This document shows positions 1 to 8,367 of a DNA stretch of 43,638 nucleotides, in pieces. Source of the stretch: Flavobacteriaceae bacterium. GTDB taxonomy: Bacteria > Bacteroidota > Bacteroidia > Flavobacteriales > Flavobacteriaceae. The notes under the pieces were generated by a model that saw only the letters and a program-made list of their open reading frames with translations, had not been told where the DNA came from and made no database searches. The position numbers and the translations under genes were made by a program. The DNA lies in assembly GCA_029934835.1 (NCBI GenBank), contig JAOZLL010000012.1, positions 1 through 43,638 on the forward strand, written 5' to 3'. Each line of letters opens with the position of its first letter. Positions within the stretch are counted from its first letter, which is position 1.

Positions 1-55
1 GCAATAGGCAATAGGCAATAGGCAATAGGCAATAGGCAATAGGCAATAGGCAATA
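1..55. repeat. GCAATAG heptamer tandem repeat
   Basis: Seven perfect copies of the 7-bp unit GCAATAG plus a partial eighth (GCAATA). The array is cut by the window edge, so the real array may be longer. It ends 12 bp before the manC start codon and lies in its presumed leader or promoter. A change in copy number would alter spacing by 7 bp. No function can be read from the sequence. Confidence 0.95.
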
Positions 56-67
56 AAAAAATAAGAA

Positions 68-1126
68 ATGGAAAACAACAATTATTATGCAGTAATCATG
101 GCAGGTGGAGTTGGCTCTCGATTTTGGCCTGTGAGCACACCTGATAATCCAAAGCAATTTCATGATATGTTGGGAACGGGAAAATCACTTTTACAACAAA
201 CTTTTCATCGTTTGCAAACTTTAATCCCAAATGACAATATATTAATTTCGACTAATAATCGTTATAAAGATTTAGTACAAAAACAATTACCTGAAGTAAG
301 AGATCTACAATTAATTTTAGAGCCTGCCATGCGAAATACAGCACCTGCAATTTTGTATTCTGCTTTAAAAATCTACCAAAAAAATCCTGATGCACTAATT
401 TTAATTGCGCCAAGTGATCATTGGATTGATAAAGAACCTACATTTATTACTGATTTGGAAACTGCCTTTACAGCTTGTGAGTCTCAAGATATTTTGATGA
501 CTTTAGGTATACAACCTACACACCCTAATACGGGTTATGGCTATATACAGTTTGAAGGTAAAAAATCGGCTATTAAAACAGTAAAACAATTTACTGAAAA
601 ACCTGATTTAGAAACGGCAAAACAATTTTTAGCAAGTGGTGATTACCTCTGGAATGCAGGTATTTTTGTTTGGTCTGCTAAAAGTATTCTCAAAGCATTT
701 CAAACACATCTACCAACACTATATACGCTGTTTGAAAAAGGAAACAAAGTATGGAATACTAATTTTGAGGATGATTTTATTCGTGATACCTATCCAAAAT
801 CTGAAAATGTATCCATTGATTATGGAATACTTGAAAAGTCAGATAATGTAAAAGTCTTACCTGTTGATATTGGATGGAATGACCTTGGAACTTGGGGTGC
901 TTTGCATCAAAAGCTAGAGAAAGATGCTCAGCAAAATGCCGTAGTAAATGCAGAGAGTTATTTCACTGATGCCTCAGGAAATATGATTCGTACCAAAAAA
1001 GGACAAAAAGTAGTCATAAAAGGCTTACAAAATTTTATCGTTGTTGAAAATGATGGAATTTTAGTAATTTTACCTAAAGATGATGAACAGGCGATTAAAG
1101 AATTGTCTCAATTAGGCAAAAAGTAG
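68..1126 (+). CDS. manC: Mannose-1-phosphate guanylyltransferase
   Basis: Makes GDP-mannose from mannose 1-phosphate and GTP in the cytoplasm, for surface polysaccharide or protein glycosylation. The nucleotidyltransferase signature GGVGSRFWPVS is at residues 13-23, APSDH with the probable metal-binding Asp at 114-118, NTGYGYI at 154-160, FTEKPD at 175-180 and WNAGIF at 195-200. At 352 residues it is the short, monofunctional form, without the C-terminal phosphomannose isomerase domain of the roughly 470-residue ManC/AlgA enzymes. The start follows an A-rich stretch directly after the heptamer array. The short spacer after the stop begins with TTGGCTGTTGGC, itself repeat-like. Downstream genes are membrane proteins of no evident relation. 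Confidence 0.93.
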   Translation: MENNNYYAVIMAGGVGSRFWPVSTPDNPKQFHDMLGTGKSLLQQTFHRLQTLIPNDNILISTNNRYKDLVQKQLPEVRDLQLILEPAMRNTAPAILYSALKIYQKNPDALILIAPSDHWIDKEPTFITDLETAFTACESQDILMTLGIQPTHPNTGYGYIQFEGKKSAIKTVKQFTEKPDLETAKQFLASGDYLWNAGIFVWSAKSILKAFQTHLPTLYTLFEKGNKVWNTNFEDDFIRDTYPKSENVSIDYGILEKSDNVKVLPVDIGWNDLGTWGALHQKLEKDAQQNAVVNAESYFTDASGNMIRTKKGQKVVIKGLQNFIVVENDGILVILPKDDEQAIKELSQLGKK

Positions 1127-1159
1127 TTGGCTGTTGGCAAAATAAGTAATCTCTAATAT

Positions 1160-1582
1160 ATGAATCCAATTATCAAAAATATTTTAGCACTCATTTTAGG
1201 TTTGGTGATTGGCAGTGCCGTGAATATGGGAGTTATTATGATTAGTGGTTCTATTATTCCACCGCCAGATGGAGCTGATGTTACCACCATGGATGGTTTA
1301 AAAGAATCAATTCATCTATTTCAACCCAAACATTTTATTTTTCCTTTTTTAGCTCATGCACTTGGTACTTTTATTGGTGCAATTGTAGCTGCTTTTATTG
1401 CGACAACTCATAAAATGAAATTCGCCCTTGCTATTGGAGTTTTCTTTTTAATTGGAGGTATTGTAAATATAGTAATGCTACTAAGTCCAACTTGGTTTAT
1501 TGTTTTAGATCTAGTAGGAGCCTATATCCCTATGGCTTGGTTAGGATGGAAAATAACTCAGAGAAATCAAAAGTATAATTAA
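1160..1582 (+). CDS. Small four-helix membrane protein, unknown function
   Basis: A 140-residue integral membrane protein with four hydrophobic segments at about residues 7-31, 59-81, 86-108 and 110-131. A short polar loop with PPPDGAD lies after the first segment and a basic tail at the C-terminus. There is no signal-peptide cleavage site and I do not recognise a characterised family. Its stop lies 7 bp before the DUF389 gene, so the two are probably co-transcribed. It could be an accessory of that protein, but this is inference from spacing only. Confidence 0.75.
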   Translation: MNPIIKNILALILGLVIGSAVNMGVIMISGSIIPPPDGADVTTMDGLKESIHLFQPKHFIFPFLAHALGTFIGAIVAAFIATTHKMKFALAIGVFFLIGGIVNIVMLLSPTWFIVLDLVGAYIPMAWLGWKITQRNQKYN

Positions 1583-1589
1583 AAAAAAT

Positions 1590-2978
1590 ATGGCTAAGCT
1601 CACTGATAAAACAAAAGAACAAGAAACCCTAGCTCAAGAACCTAAACTTAATATTAAAGAGTATTTATCTAAATTTTTTGATATAAAAAAAGGAACTAAT
1701 AAAGCAGGAACCATCCAAGATATTAAAGATGGTATTTCTATAAGAGGACATACTGCTTGGATTCTTATTTTTTCAATTATCATAGCTTCTATAGGATTAA
1801 ATATAAGTTCAAGCGCTGTGGTAATTGGTGCCATGCTTATTGCTCCACTTATGGGTCCAATTTTAGGAGTTGGACTTTCAATTGCTATTAATGATACAGA
1901 AACTCTTAAAAAATCCTTGATAAATTTAGGTGCCATGGTTGCGATTAGTTTGGTGACATCTTTTTTATTTTTTAGTATTCCTCTTTTTCAAGATCTAACA
2001 CCCGAATTACTCGCACGAACAAAACCCGATTTACGTGATGTTCTGATTGCAATCGCTGGTGGATTTGCTTTAATTGTATCTCTCAGCAGACGCAAAGAAA
2101 TGACCAATACCCTTGCGGGTGTCGCTATTGCAACAGCTCTGATGCCACCCATGTGTACTGCAGGTTATGGATTAGCTATCGGAAATATTGATTATTTTCT
2201 GGGTGCGATGTTTTTGTTTATTATTAACTCCACTTATATTGCATTAGCCACTTTTGTTATTCTTAAATTTTTACGCTTTAGAAATGTCAAACAAATAGAC
2301 TCAACAAAGAAAAAAAACATTGCACGTTTGGCATCAGGAGTCGCTCTTATCTTGTTACTAGGTAGTGTTTATACATTTTATGGGTTAGTACAAGAAAATA
2401 AATTCACCAAAAAAGCCAGCACTTTTGTCGAATATTTAAAAAATGAAGGCTTCAGTATAATTGACAAAGACGTTGATGATTTTGACTTTAATAATAAAAG
2501 TATTACAGTAACCATTTTTGGAAAGAATGTAACTCCCGAAGAACAAATCATTTGGAAAGAGAAATTAGTAAAATTAGGACTTCCAGAAACTAAACTATTA
2601 ATTCATCAAGGAAAAGACAATTCAGAAATGATTGAGGAAGTAAAACAACTCCGTCTTACTTACGCAGATCAATTGAAATTCATCAATAACCGTGATGCCA
2701 CCATAAAGGATAAAGATGAATTAATCGCTGACTTAAAATTACGTCTGAAGGAGTTTCCTTTTGTTCAAATTAGTCGAGAAGCTAAAATAAACTACTCTGG
2801 TTTGCAATCTATTAGCTATGCCAATAAAATAAGTACCGATTTTAATCAGATAGATACTATTACCGTATTTACAACAAAATGGTATGATTCTGTTCCAAAA
2901 ACGGATGAGCAGTTTATCAAATTACAACTTTGGTTAAAAACTAGATTGAAATTAGATACTTTGGTAGTAACAAAATAG
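1590..2978 (+). CDS. DUF389 family membrane protein
   Basis: A 462-residue protein with a soluble N-terminus (1-50), a multi-pass hydrophobic core (about 52-230, and one more segment at 247-265) and a 200-residue soluble C-terminal part predicted to be alpha/beta and partly coiled. GAMLIAPLMGP at residues 80-90 and the ATALMPPMC segment near 181-189 are typical of the DUF389 / TIGR00341 hydrophobic-domain family. Biochemical function is not established. The C-terminal region is longer than in minimal DUF389 proteins and has no recognised motif. It follows the 140-residue membrane protein by 7 bp and converges on the oxidoreductase genes. Confidence 0.85.
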   Translation: MAKLTDKTKEQETLAQEPKLNIKEYLSKFFDIKKGTNKAGTIQDIKDGISIRGHTAWILIFSIIIASIGLNISSSAVVIGAMLIAPLMGPILGVGLSIAINDTETLKKSLINLGAMVAISLVTSFLFFSIPLFQDLTPELLARTKPDLRDVLIAIAGGFALIVSLSRRKEMTNTLAGVAIATALMPPMCTAGYGLAIGNIDYFLGAMFLFIINSTYIALATFVILKFLRFRNVKQIDSTKKKNIARLASGVALILLLGSVYTFYGLVQENKFTKKASTFVEYLKNEGFSIIDKDVDDFDFNNKSITVTIFGKNVTPEEQIIWKEKLVKLGLPETKLLIHQGKDNSEMIEEVKQLRLTYADQLKFINNRDATIKDKDELIADLKLRLKEFPFVQISREAKINYSGLQSISYANKISTDFNQIDTITVFTTKWYDSVPKTDEQFIKLQLWLKTRLKLDTLVVTK

Positions 2979-3053
2979 ATTTACCGTTAATACATTGAGA
3001 CACTAATAAATAGAATTGATGAATTTATTTGAATATTTTTTATAATTACAAAA

Positions 3054-3083
3054 CCTTTGTGTCTTTGTGACTTAGTGGTAAAA
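3054..3083. repeat. Possible dispersed intergenic repeat (CTTTGTG type)
   Basis: A CTTTGTG-rich stretch ending in GTGGTAAAA fills the end of the spacer between two convergent genes. A shorter variant beginning CCTTTGT and ending GCGGTAAAA lies at 24449-24470 in front of alaS. Similar CTTTGTGTCTCTGTGG-like strings recur between genes in many Bacteroidota genomes. Assignment as a repeat family rests on these two imperfect copies. The rest of the spacer (2979-3053) is AT-rich without a clear terminator. Confidence 0.4.
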
Positions 3084-3085
3084 TA

Positions 3086-4318
3086 TTACAATCTTTCAGC
3101 ACTACGAATAGCACTCAACAAAGCCTCTGCATATTTATGATTCTCAACCACTTTTTCTAAAGCTTCTACTGGGAAAATTCCTGATTCTTTTAACCAATGA
3201 GACACAGCACTTAAAGCCGCTCCTTTTTTACCAGCAACTTTTACGAAATCTCTAGTTTTAGAGCTATGATTTACTCTAATTTTTGCATCTACAAAAACTG
3301 TAGCCTCTTCTGATACACGAGCACTAACTTTATTCCATCCATCATCTGTTACGACCAACATAACATTAGGTTTTTCTAGCCCTGTAAAATGTATTTTTTC
3401 TTTCGACAAAATTACTTCTGCTACTGAAAAACCTGTTCCAACGGTTATAGGATATTCTCCCTTCATAGAGACATGTAAACCCGCAAGCATACCTGCTTGC
3501 GCCAACATTACGGCAGCAGATTGCACACCACCACCAGCAGAACCAGCTATAACTACTCCTATTCTATTTTTATAATTAGAAGGAAATTGCGCACTAAGAC
3601 CATCTATATTCTTAAATAAAGATTTTGTCTTTCTAACTCGTGTAAAACCAATACGTCTGTCATTAACTAATCGCTCTTCATCAACCGTATAATACTGAAA
3701 TTCTGACATTTTTTTCATACTATATGAAGTACACAAACTCGTCATTTCAACTAAAGAAAATCCAGGAGTTCCAATTGCTTCTTTAAGTACCTCATTAAAA
3801 TGCTTCATATCATTTACACGAATACTAAATGCAGCACCAGCTTTATGGGCTAAACTAACAATATCATAAGGCTCAGCATTATCAGCACTTTGTTTGTAAT
3901 CCTTAAAATGATTGGTAGATAAACCACTCACTTGACCGCCTGTCATTCCAAAAAGTAAATTATTAAACACAACCAAGGTCAAATCAATATTCCGACGTGA
4001 AGCTTCCAAAATATGCTGCAAGCCTATTGTGGCACCACCATCACCTTGTATTACAATAACTTTCTTCTTAGAGTTGTTCAAACCTAGTGCAACTCCAACT
4101 CCTAAAGCAGGAGAACGACCATGTAAACCATGTATAGTATGTGATGCAAATAACGGATCTACTAATCCTGAACAGCCTATATCACTAACCATTACCACAT
4201 CCTTAGTACCATAACCTAAATCCTGTAACGCCTTTGTGATACTTCTTGTATTTACAATATGTCCACATCCAGGACAAAATGGCATTTTTGCTTTTGTTAG
4301 TATTTTTTCTGCTTCCAT
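3086..4318 (-). CDS. 2-oxoacid:ferredoxin oxidoreductase, fused beta-gamma subunit
   Basis: Thiamine-diphosphate and iron-sulfur subunit of a 2-oxoacid:acceptor oxidoreductase, which decarboxylates a 2-oxoacid to acyl-CoA and reduces a low-potential acceptor. Residues 1-240 are the beta domain: CPGCGH at 15-20, Cys49 in DIGCSG and Cys196 in SLCTS match the four ligands of the proximal [4Fe-4S] cluster. GDGG at 92-95 with FNN at 118-120 forms the GDG-X(~25)-NN thiamine-diphosphate motif. From about residue 252 (IGVVIAGSAGGGVQSAA) a gamma domain follows in the same chain. No ferredoxin-like delta subunit is encoded nearby. It starts 10 bp after the alpha gene. Substrate (2-oxoglutarate, pyruvate or branched-chain acid) cannot be settled from the sequence. 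Confidence 0.88.
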   Translation of the reverse strand: MEAEKILTKAKMPFCPGCGHIVNTRSITKALQDLGYGTKDVVMVSDIGCSGLVDPLFASHTIHGLHGRSPALGVGVALGLNNSKKKVIVIQGDGGATIGLQHILEASRRNIDLTLVVFNNLLFGMTGGQVSGLSTNHFKDYKQSADNAEPYDIVSLAHKAGAAFSIRVNDMKHFNEVLKEAIGTPGFSLVEMTSLCTSYSMKKMSEFQYYTVDEERLVNDRRIGFTRVRKTKSLFKNIDGLSAQFPSNYKNRIGVVIAGSAGGGVQSAAVMLAQAGMLAGLHVSMKGEYPITVGTGFSVAEVILSKEKIHFTGLEKPNVMLVVTDDGWNKVSARVSEEATVFVDAKIRVNHSSKTRDFVKVAGKKGAALSAVSHWLKESGIFPVEALEKVVENHKYAEALLSAIRSAERL

Positions 4319-4328
4319 AAGTTAGAAT

Positions 4329-5450
4329 CTATTTAAAATTAACCATTTTCTCAATCTCAGATGGCTCTATCATACTTCCAAATTTATTAACCATTTTATA
4401 TTTTGAAGAGGTTCTTTTTCCTACTAATAACTGTTTATACTGACCAGTAAGGTTTTCCTCGGCAAACGTAACCGTTTCATAAGAATCAATGATATCATAA
4501 ATTGCTTGAGGAACAGGTAATATTGTTTTGACTATCAGTAGAGATACTTTTTTATTAGACGCTCTAAGATTCTTTATAGCATCACGGGCAGTATCTGCAG
4601 TAATACCCCAAGAGACGATTAAATCTTTAGCGCCATCTTCAGCATCTAATTCATAAAACGAGAATTCATCAACTCTCAAGTTTAATTTATCACGAAGTCT
4701 TATGGTATTTTGCATGCTTTCTGGTGATCCTTTATGAATTAAACCATCAGCAGCATGAGTTGAAGAATTCAAACGTACTTGATATTGTTTATTTCCTAAT
4801 GGATAAAAGGTAGGCACCATGTCTTTACCAGCTTTATAGGGCTGATAAGGAGGCTCAAAATCTTTGGGTGTTCTATCTACTTTCTTTAATTTTTCTAAAG
4901 AATTTATATCAAAACTTTTTTGTGTCATTACCATCTCTTTGGAGGTCAATATAACAACAGGAGTTCTAAATTTAATAGCTGTTTTCACCGCTTCGCGAGA
5001 TAAAGTCCAAGCATCATTAAAATTTGATGGTGAAAAAATAGGTAACGAAAATCCTCCAGAGATTACTCCTTCTAAAAACTTTAAATCACCTTGCGCTCCA
5101 GTTGTAGCCGAACCTGTACTTGGGCCTAAGCGTTGAACCAACACAATAACCATGGGTAACTCCATCATAAATGCCATATTTAGCGACTCTGTCATAAGAG
5201 CTAAACCTGGAAATGAAGTTGCAGTAACCGGTAATTTTCCAGCTGCTGCATAACCTGCCATCCATTGTAAAACAGAAATCTCATCTGGTCCTGCTAAAAA
5301 CTCAGGAAAACGTTCTTTAGAATAGGAATAAAATAAATTAGAAGGTGTAATAGGGTAACCTACAAACACATCTGCACCTGATTGCACGAGAGCTTCTGTC
5401 ATAATTTTTGAAGCATCAATCAGCACTTTTTTTGAAGTAGTTGTTTTCAA
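4329..5450 (-). CDS. 2-oxoacid:ferredoxin oxidoreductase, alpha subunit
   Basis: A 373-residue alpha subunit (pyrimidine-binding and transketolase-C-like domains) that pairs with the beta-gamma fusion encoded just downstream. The hallmark GYPITPS is at residues 31-37, and GPSTGSATTGAQGDL, typical of KorA/VorB-type alpha chains, at 109-123. It starts directly with the alpha domain: the gamma domain that heads many KorA proteins is instead at the C-terminus of the partner. It is the first gene of a two-gene minus-strand operon, with a -7 type element 28 bp before its start. Oxygen sensitivity and substrate are unknown. Confidence 0.88.
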   Translation of the reverse strand: MKTTTSKKVLIDASKIMTEALVQSGADVFVGYPITPSNLFYSYSKERFPEFLAGPDEISVLQWMAGYAAAGKLPVTATSFPGLALMTESLNMAFMMELPMVIVLVQRLGPSTGSATTGAQGDLKFLEGVISGGFSLPIFSPSNFNDAWTLSREAVKTAIKFRTPVVILTSKEMVMTQKSFDINSLEKLKKVDRTPKDFEPPYQPYKAGKDMVPTFYPLGNKQYQVRLNSSTHAADGLIHKGSPESMQNTIRLRDKLNLRVDEFSFYELDAEDGAKDLIVSWGITADTARDAIKNLRASNKKVSLLIVKTILPVPQAIYDIIDSYETVTFAEENLTGQYKQLLVGKRTSSKYKMVNKFGSMIEPSEIEKMVNFK

Positions 5451-5477
5451 AAGAATTTACTTTTAAAATTGAAGTTA

Positions 5478-5485
5478 CAAATGTA
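5478..5485 (-). promoter_or_regulatory. Probable promoter -7 element for the oxidoreductase operon
   Basis: On the minus strand this reads TACATTTG, a match to the Bacteroidota -7 consensus TAnnTTTG, 28 bp upstream of the alpha-subunit start. No TTG -33 element lies at the usual 17-23 bp distance, so the call rests on one box. Confidence 0.42.
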
Positions 5486-5563
5486 AATCTAAGTTTTGAA
5501 ATGGAAATGTATTTAGCCGTTTTTTTTTTATCATACAAACTACTATCATACTTACAAAATTGT

Positions 5564-5571
5564 TACCTTTG
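5564..5571 (+). promoter_or_regulatory. Possible promoter -7 element for the 5644 gene
   Basis: TACCTTTG matches TAnnTTTG. It lies within a small inverted repeat (TTACC-TTT-GGTAA) about 73 bp before the start codon. No -33 TTG at normal spacing. Confidence 0.35.
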
Positions 5572-5643
5572 GTAAGGTAATTGTATTTATTCCTTTATTG
5601 GAAATAATTAAAAAAACTAACTCCTAAATTCAAGACTCAAAAA

Positions 5644-6393
5644 ATGAAAAAAGGAATACAACTTCTTTTATTAATTACAGTATTCAATTGTACAACAAAC
5701 GACTATAAAAATAAACTTATCGGAGATTGGTATCTTGAAAAAAAACCAGAAATTGGATTACATTTTTCTATAGATTCACTTTTAATACATAGTATTCCAC
5801 TTAGAACAAAACAAACTTGGAGAGCTGATGAATCGAATATTTATTTGCAGAATATAACAGATTTAAACTTTAATCAACTTGATGAGAAGTTCTTAAGTAA
5901 TCATTTTATTTATACTTCAAGTATAAACCTTGATACTTTGCGATGGACTTCAAAGAAAGATAGTACAAAGAAAATTTATAAATTTATTCGAATAAAAAAT
6001 AGATTTGAACATTTTCAAAAAGTAATTAGACTACGAATTGATTTACCAAAAAGTAAAAAGAATTTATTACCAATTAACATCAAATATAATAAACCTCATT
6101 TATTCATTGCTTTAGATCATGATAGATTAAAGATAAAGAATAATAATCAATTCTTAACAGTAGAATATCTACGATATTTTGTTTATTCTTTAAGGGAGAA
6201 AATAGGCGAAAATGAATTTGAAAGTAAATTTGTATTTAATTTATTAGCCGATAAAAATGTAACTGAATTACAATTGGATACAATAAAAAAAGTATTAAAA
6301 ATAGCAGGAATAAAAAGAATATTTAGAGTTTTTAAGAATGAAAGTATTGATTATAATGATAATTTAAAATGGTATGGTATGTATGAAAAATAA
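5644..6393 (+). CDS. Probable lipoprotein, unknown function
   Basis: A 249-residue protein with an N-terminal signal (MKKGIQLLLLITVFNC). Cys16 sits where a lipobox Cys would be, although VFNC is a poor lipobox. The LIGDWYLEK segment just after resembles the start of lipocalin-like stress proteins of Bacteroidota. The C-terminal third (about residues 135-235) has a segment, LADKNVTELQLDTIKKV, that faintly recalls the periplasmic domain of ExbD/TolR; this is a weak impression. The gene is more AT-rich than its neighbours and stands alone between a divergent operon and a convergent gene. Confidence 0.7.
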   Translation: MKKGIQLLLLITVFNCTTNDYKNKLIGDWYLEKKPEIGLHFSIDSLLIHSIPLRTKQTWRADESNIYLQNITDLNFNQLDEKFLSNHFIYTSSINLDTLRWTSKKDSTKKIYKFIRIKNRFEHFQKVIRLRIDLPKSKKNLLPINIKYNKPHLFIALDHDRLKIKNNNQFLTVEYLRYFVYSLREKIGENEFESKFVFNLLADKNVTELQLDTIKKVLKIAGIKRIFRVFKNESIDYNDNLKWYGMYEK

Positions 6394-6394
6394 C

Positions 6395-6504
6395 TATTGC
6401 TAGCAATACCCAAAATCCATTGTGACAAATGGCTTCTTCATAGTTAATTTTGTATCTGTAAACACACCAATTTTTTGGGTTTGGACAAATTGTAATAAAA
6501 CCCA
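6395..6504. other. Convergent intergenic spacer with short palindromes
   Basis: Between the 5644 gene and the XdhC-family gene are a perfect 14-bp palindrome (6395-6408, TATTGCTAGCAATA), a small CCATT/AATGG inverted repeat (6417-6432), and a TGGGTTT/AAACCCA 7-bp stem (6476-6482 with 6498-6504). One of these may act as a terminator for the converging transcripts, but none has a good T-tract. Confidence 0.4.
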
Positions 6505-6535
6505 CAAGGTATTTTTAGTTCAACTGGACTCACGT

Positions 6536-7474
6536 TTATACATTCTTAATAGAAATAATCTTAGCCGCAATACTTACCGCAATTTCTGCAGGTGTTTTAC
6601 TATTGATAGCAATACCTATTGGAGCATCAGCTTTTAAGAGTTTTTCTTTATCACATCCATCAGCAATCATGGTTTTAAACATGGCACTAATTTTTGCCTT
6701 GCTTCCTAGCAAACCTATATATTTATAGTTGTTGGGTAATAGCTTGCTGAAAATTAGTCTATCCGCATGATAACCATGTGTTAAAATTACAATATAGGTG
6801 TTTTCACCTGTACGAATATAATTAGCAATATCTTTATAATCAATAATCTTTTTGTGTGCTGAAAAATTGTTTTCCTCAAAGGTGTTTAAGTTTTTTCGAT
6901 CATCAAACATGGTTACCTCAAAATCTAAGGTTTCAAAGAGTTTGGCTGTGGCTAAACCTACATGTCCACCACCAACGAGATAGATATATGATTTTCGGTT
7001 GACCTTTTCTTTATATTCCCAAGAATTTAGTTTGGTCTGTAAAAAAATAAAATCATTATCTTGATTGGTATTAATAGCTAACTCAAATGTACTATCGGTA
7101 ATGGTTAAAACACCTCTGTCCTCTTTGATTATAGTTTTAATTGTAGGAATATGACTCTTATCCATCGGATAAAATAAAACCAATTGCTCACCGGCACAAA
7201 TCATTCCTGAACTGTCGGTTTCATCGTCTCGGTGAATTTGATTTTGAAAAAAAGGAAGCACTACTTCTTTCTTTAAAAGTTCTTTTGCTGTTTCAGCCAA
7301 ACTAAATTCCGTACGTCCACCACCAATAGAGCCATAGAGATAATCATCGGCTGAAACCATCATTTTAAAACCTTGTTTGCCAGGTGAGCTCCCATGATGT
7401 GAAACAACCAAAAGCAAGATTACTTCTTGGTTTTCTTGAAGTTTTTTAAGCATGTTTTTCCAGAATACCATCAA
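6536..7474 (-). CDS. XdhC/CoxI family protein
   Basis: A 312-residue protein with the XdhC N-terminal domain (GSSPGKQG at residues 28-35, GSIGGGRTE at 48-56, GMICAGEQ at 90-97 with Cys93) and a C-terminal Rossmann-like domain (YLVGGGHVG at 165-173). XdhC proteins bind molybdenum cofactor, help its sulfuration and pass it to xanthine dehydrogenase-type enzymes. No xdhA/xdhB or cofactor-biosynthesis gene is present in the window, so the client must be elsewhere. Start is uncertain by one codon (two Met in tandem). It lies 61 bp from the terminator of the Omp28 operon and is probably transcribed separately. Confidence 0.88.
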   Translation of the reverse strand: MMVFWKNMLKKLQENQEVILLLVVSHHGSSPGKQGFKMMVSADDYLYGSIGGGRTEFSLAETAKELLKKEVVLPFFQNQIHRDDETDSSGMICAGEQLVLFYPMDKSHIPTIKTIIKEDRGVLTITDSTFELAINTNQDNDFIFLQTKLNSWEYKEKVNRKSYIYLVGGGHVGLATAKLFETLDFEVTMFDDRKNLNTFEENNFSAHKKIIDYKDIANYIRTGENTYIVILTHGYHADRLIFSKLLPNNYKYIGLLGSKAKISAMFKTMIADGCDKEKLLKADAPIGIAINSKTPAEIAVSIAAKIISIKNV

Positions 7475-7526
7475 AAAATATTTAGTCTATTTTATTATTA
7501 TGTACAGCTGTAAATGTATAAAAAAA

Positions 7527-7552
7527 AATTCCCCATCAGTTGATAGGGAATT
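7527..7552 (-). terminator. Intrinsic terminator of the Omp28 operon
   Basis: AATTCCC (7527-7533) pairs with GGGAATT (7546-7552), with a further four pairs possible inside. On the minus strand the stem is followed by a run of T. It lies 60 bp after the stop of the Cys-rich lipoprotein gene and defines the end of the three-gene minus-strand operon. Confidence 0.8.
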
Positions 7553-7611
7553 AGTTTTTTTATAAAATGATATTCTGGTTAATCGAAATACTCAATAATC
7601 ATATAAAAAAT

Positions 7612-8343
7612 CTACACATGATGACCCCATTTAACATATACAACTAATAAATGAGTATTAATACATACATTACATGAATAAGGATTGTATAGTATCATAT
7701 CTCCAGCAACTACAATATCAACAATATGAGTTGTCTCCCCTAAATCACTTGCTTTGTCAACTAAAAAACACGAAATTTTATCTCGAAGTATTGTTGCATC
7801 ATAAGACGAAATATCACTTTCTAAATAATCATGAGTCCAACCTTCTGGATAATTTTCATCGGGATGAACACCATCTGCAATATAGTACACATTATAATAA
7901 GAATTCCTAACTGACATATGATAGGGTAAACCTGTTTCTGGGTTTATTGGATTATCAGGTGCTACAGCTGGCAACAATCCATTACCGTAACTCCCTGTAG
8001 TATACCTATTACCCCATAAAACGTAAGTCAATTCTTTTGCAATATCATTGCTAGGATACTCACCCCACGATTGTGCCCAATTATAGCTTGATGGGTTCAT
8101 ATAAACATTTGGAACATCAACAAAAAAACTAGTTGAATCTGAAATATCTTGTATACTGAACATACTTAAATCACAATCACTTGATAAATCAGGAAAATAT
8201 ACCGATTCTTCTAATGAAAGATTATTTGACATTCTACTATTTGACAAATCTAATGAGGATCGTTCTTTTAACTCAATGTTTTCTTCAGTCATACAACTAA
8301 AAGATAATACTAATAAGGCTAATAAATAAGTTAGTTTTTTCAT
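7612..8343 (-). CDS. Cys-rich lipoprotein of the redox cassette, unknown family
   Basis: A 243-residue probable lipoprotein (signal MKKLTYLLALLVLSFSC, lipobox LSFSC, lipid Cys17). The mature part has four further cysteines: Cys57, Cys192 and a CNVC pair at 224/227 near the C-terminus. That is unusual for an envelope protein of this group, and the even number fits two disulfides. I recognise no domain; the sequence is rich in Tyr, Asn, Asp and Ser. It is the last gene of the minus-strand operon, 24 bp after an Omp28-like thioredoxin-fold lipoprotein and before a terminator. Context suggests a client or partner of that protein, which is inference. Confidence 0.75.
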   Translation of the reverse strand: MKKLTYLLALLVLSFSCMTEENIELKERSSLDLSNSRMSNNLSLEESVYFPDLSSDCDLSMFSIQDISDSTSFFVDVPNVYMNPSSYNWAQSWGEYPSNDIAKELTYVLWGNRYTTGSYGNGLLPAVAPDNPINPETGLPYHMSVRNSYYNVYYIADGVHPDENYPEGWTHDYLESDISSYDATILRDKISCFLVDKASDLGETTHIVDIVVAGDMILYNPYSCNVCINTHLLVVYVKWGHHV

Positions 8344-8367
8344 AATGGTATATTAATTTTATATTCT

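Noticed and set aside
1-55. Heptamer array as a CRISPR array
   Set aside because: Unit is 7 bp with no spacers and no cas genes nearby.
6422-6637. 71-codon plus-strand frame
   Set aside because: It overlaps the end of the XdhC-family gene on the other strand and has no signal or domain; a shadow frame.
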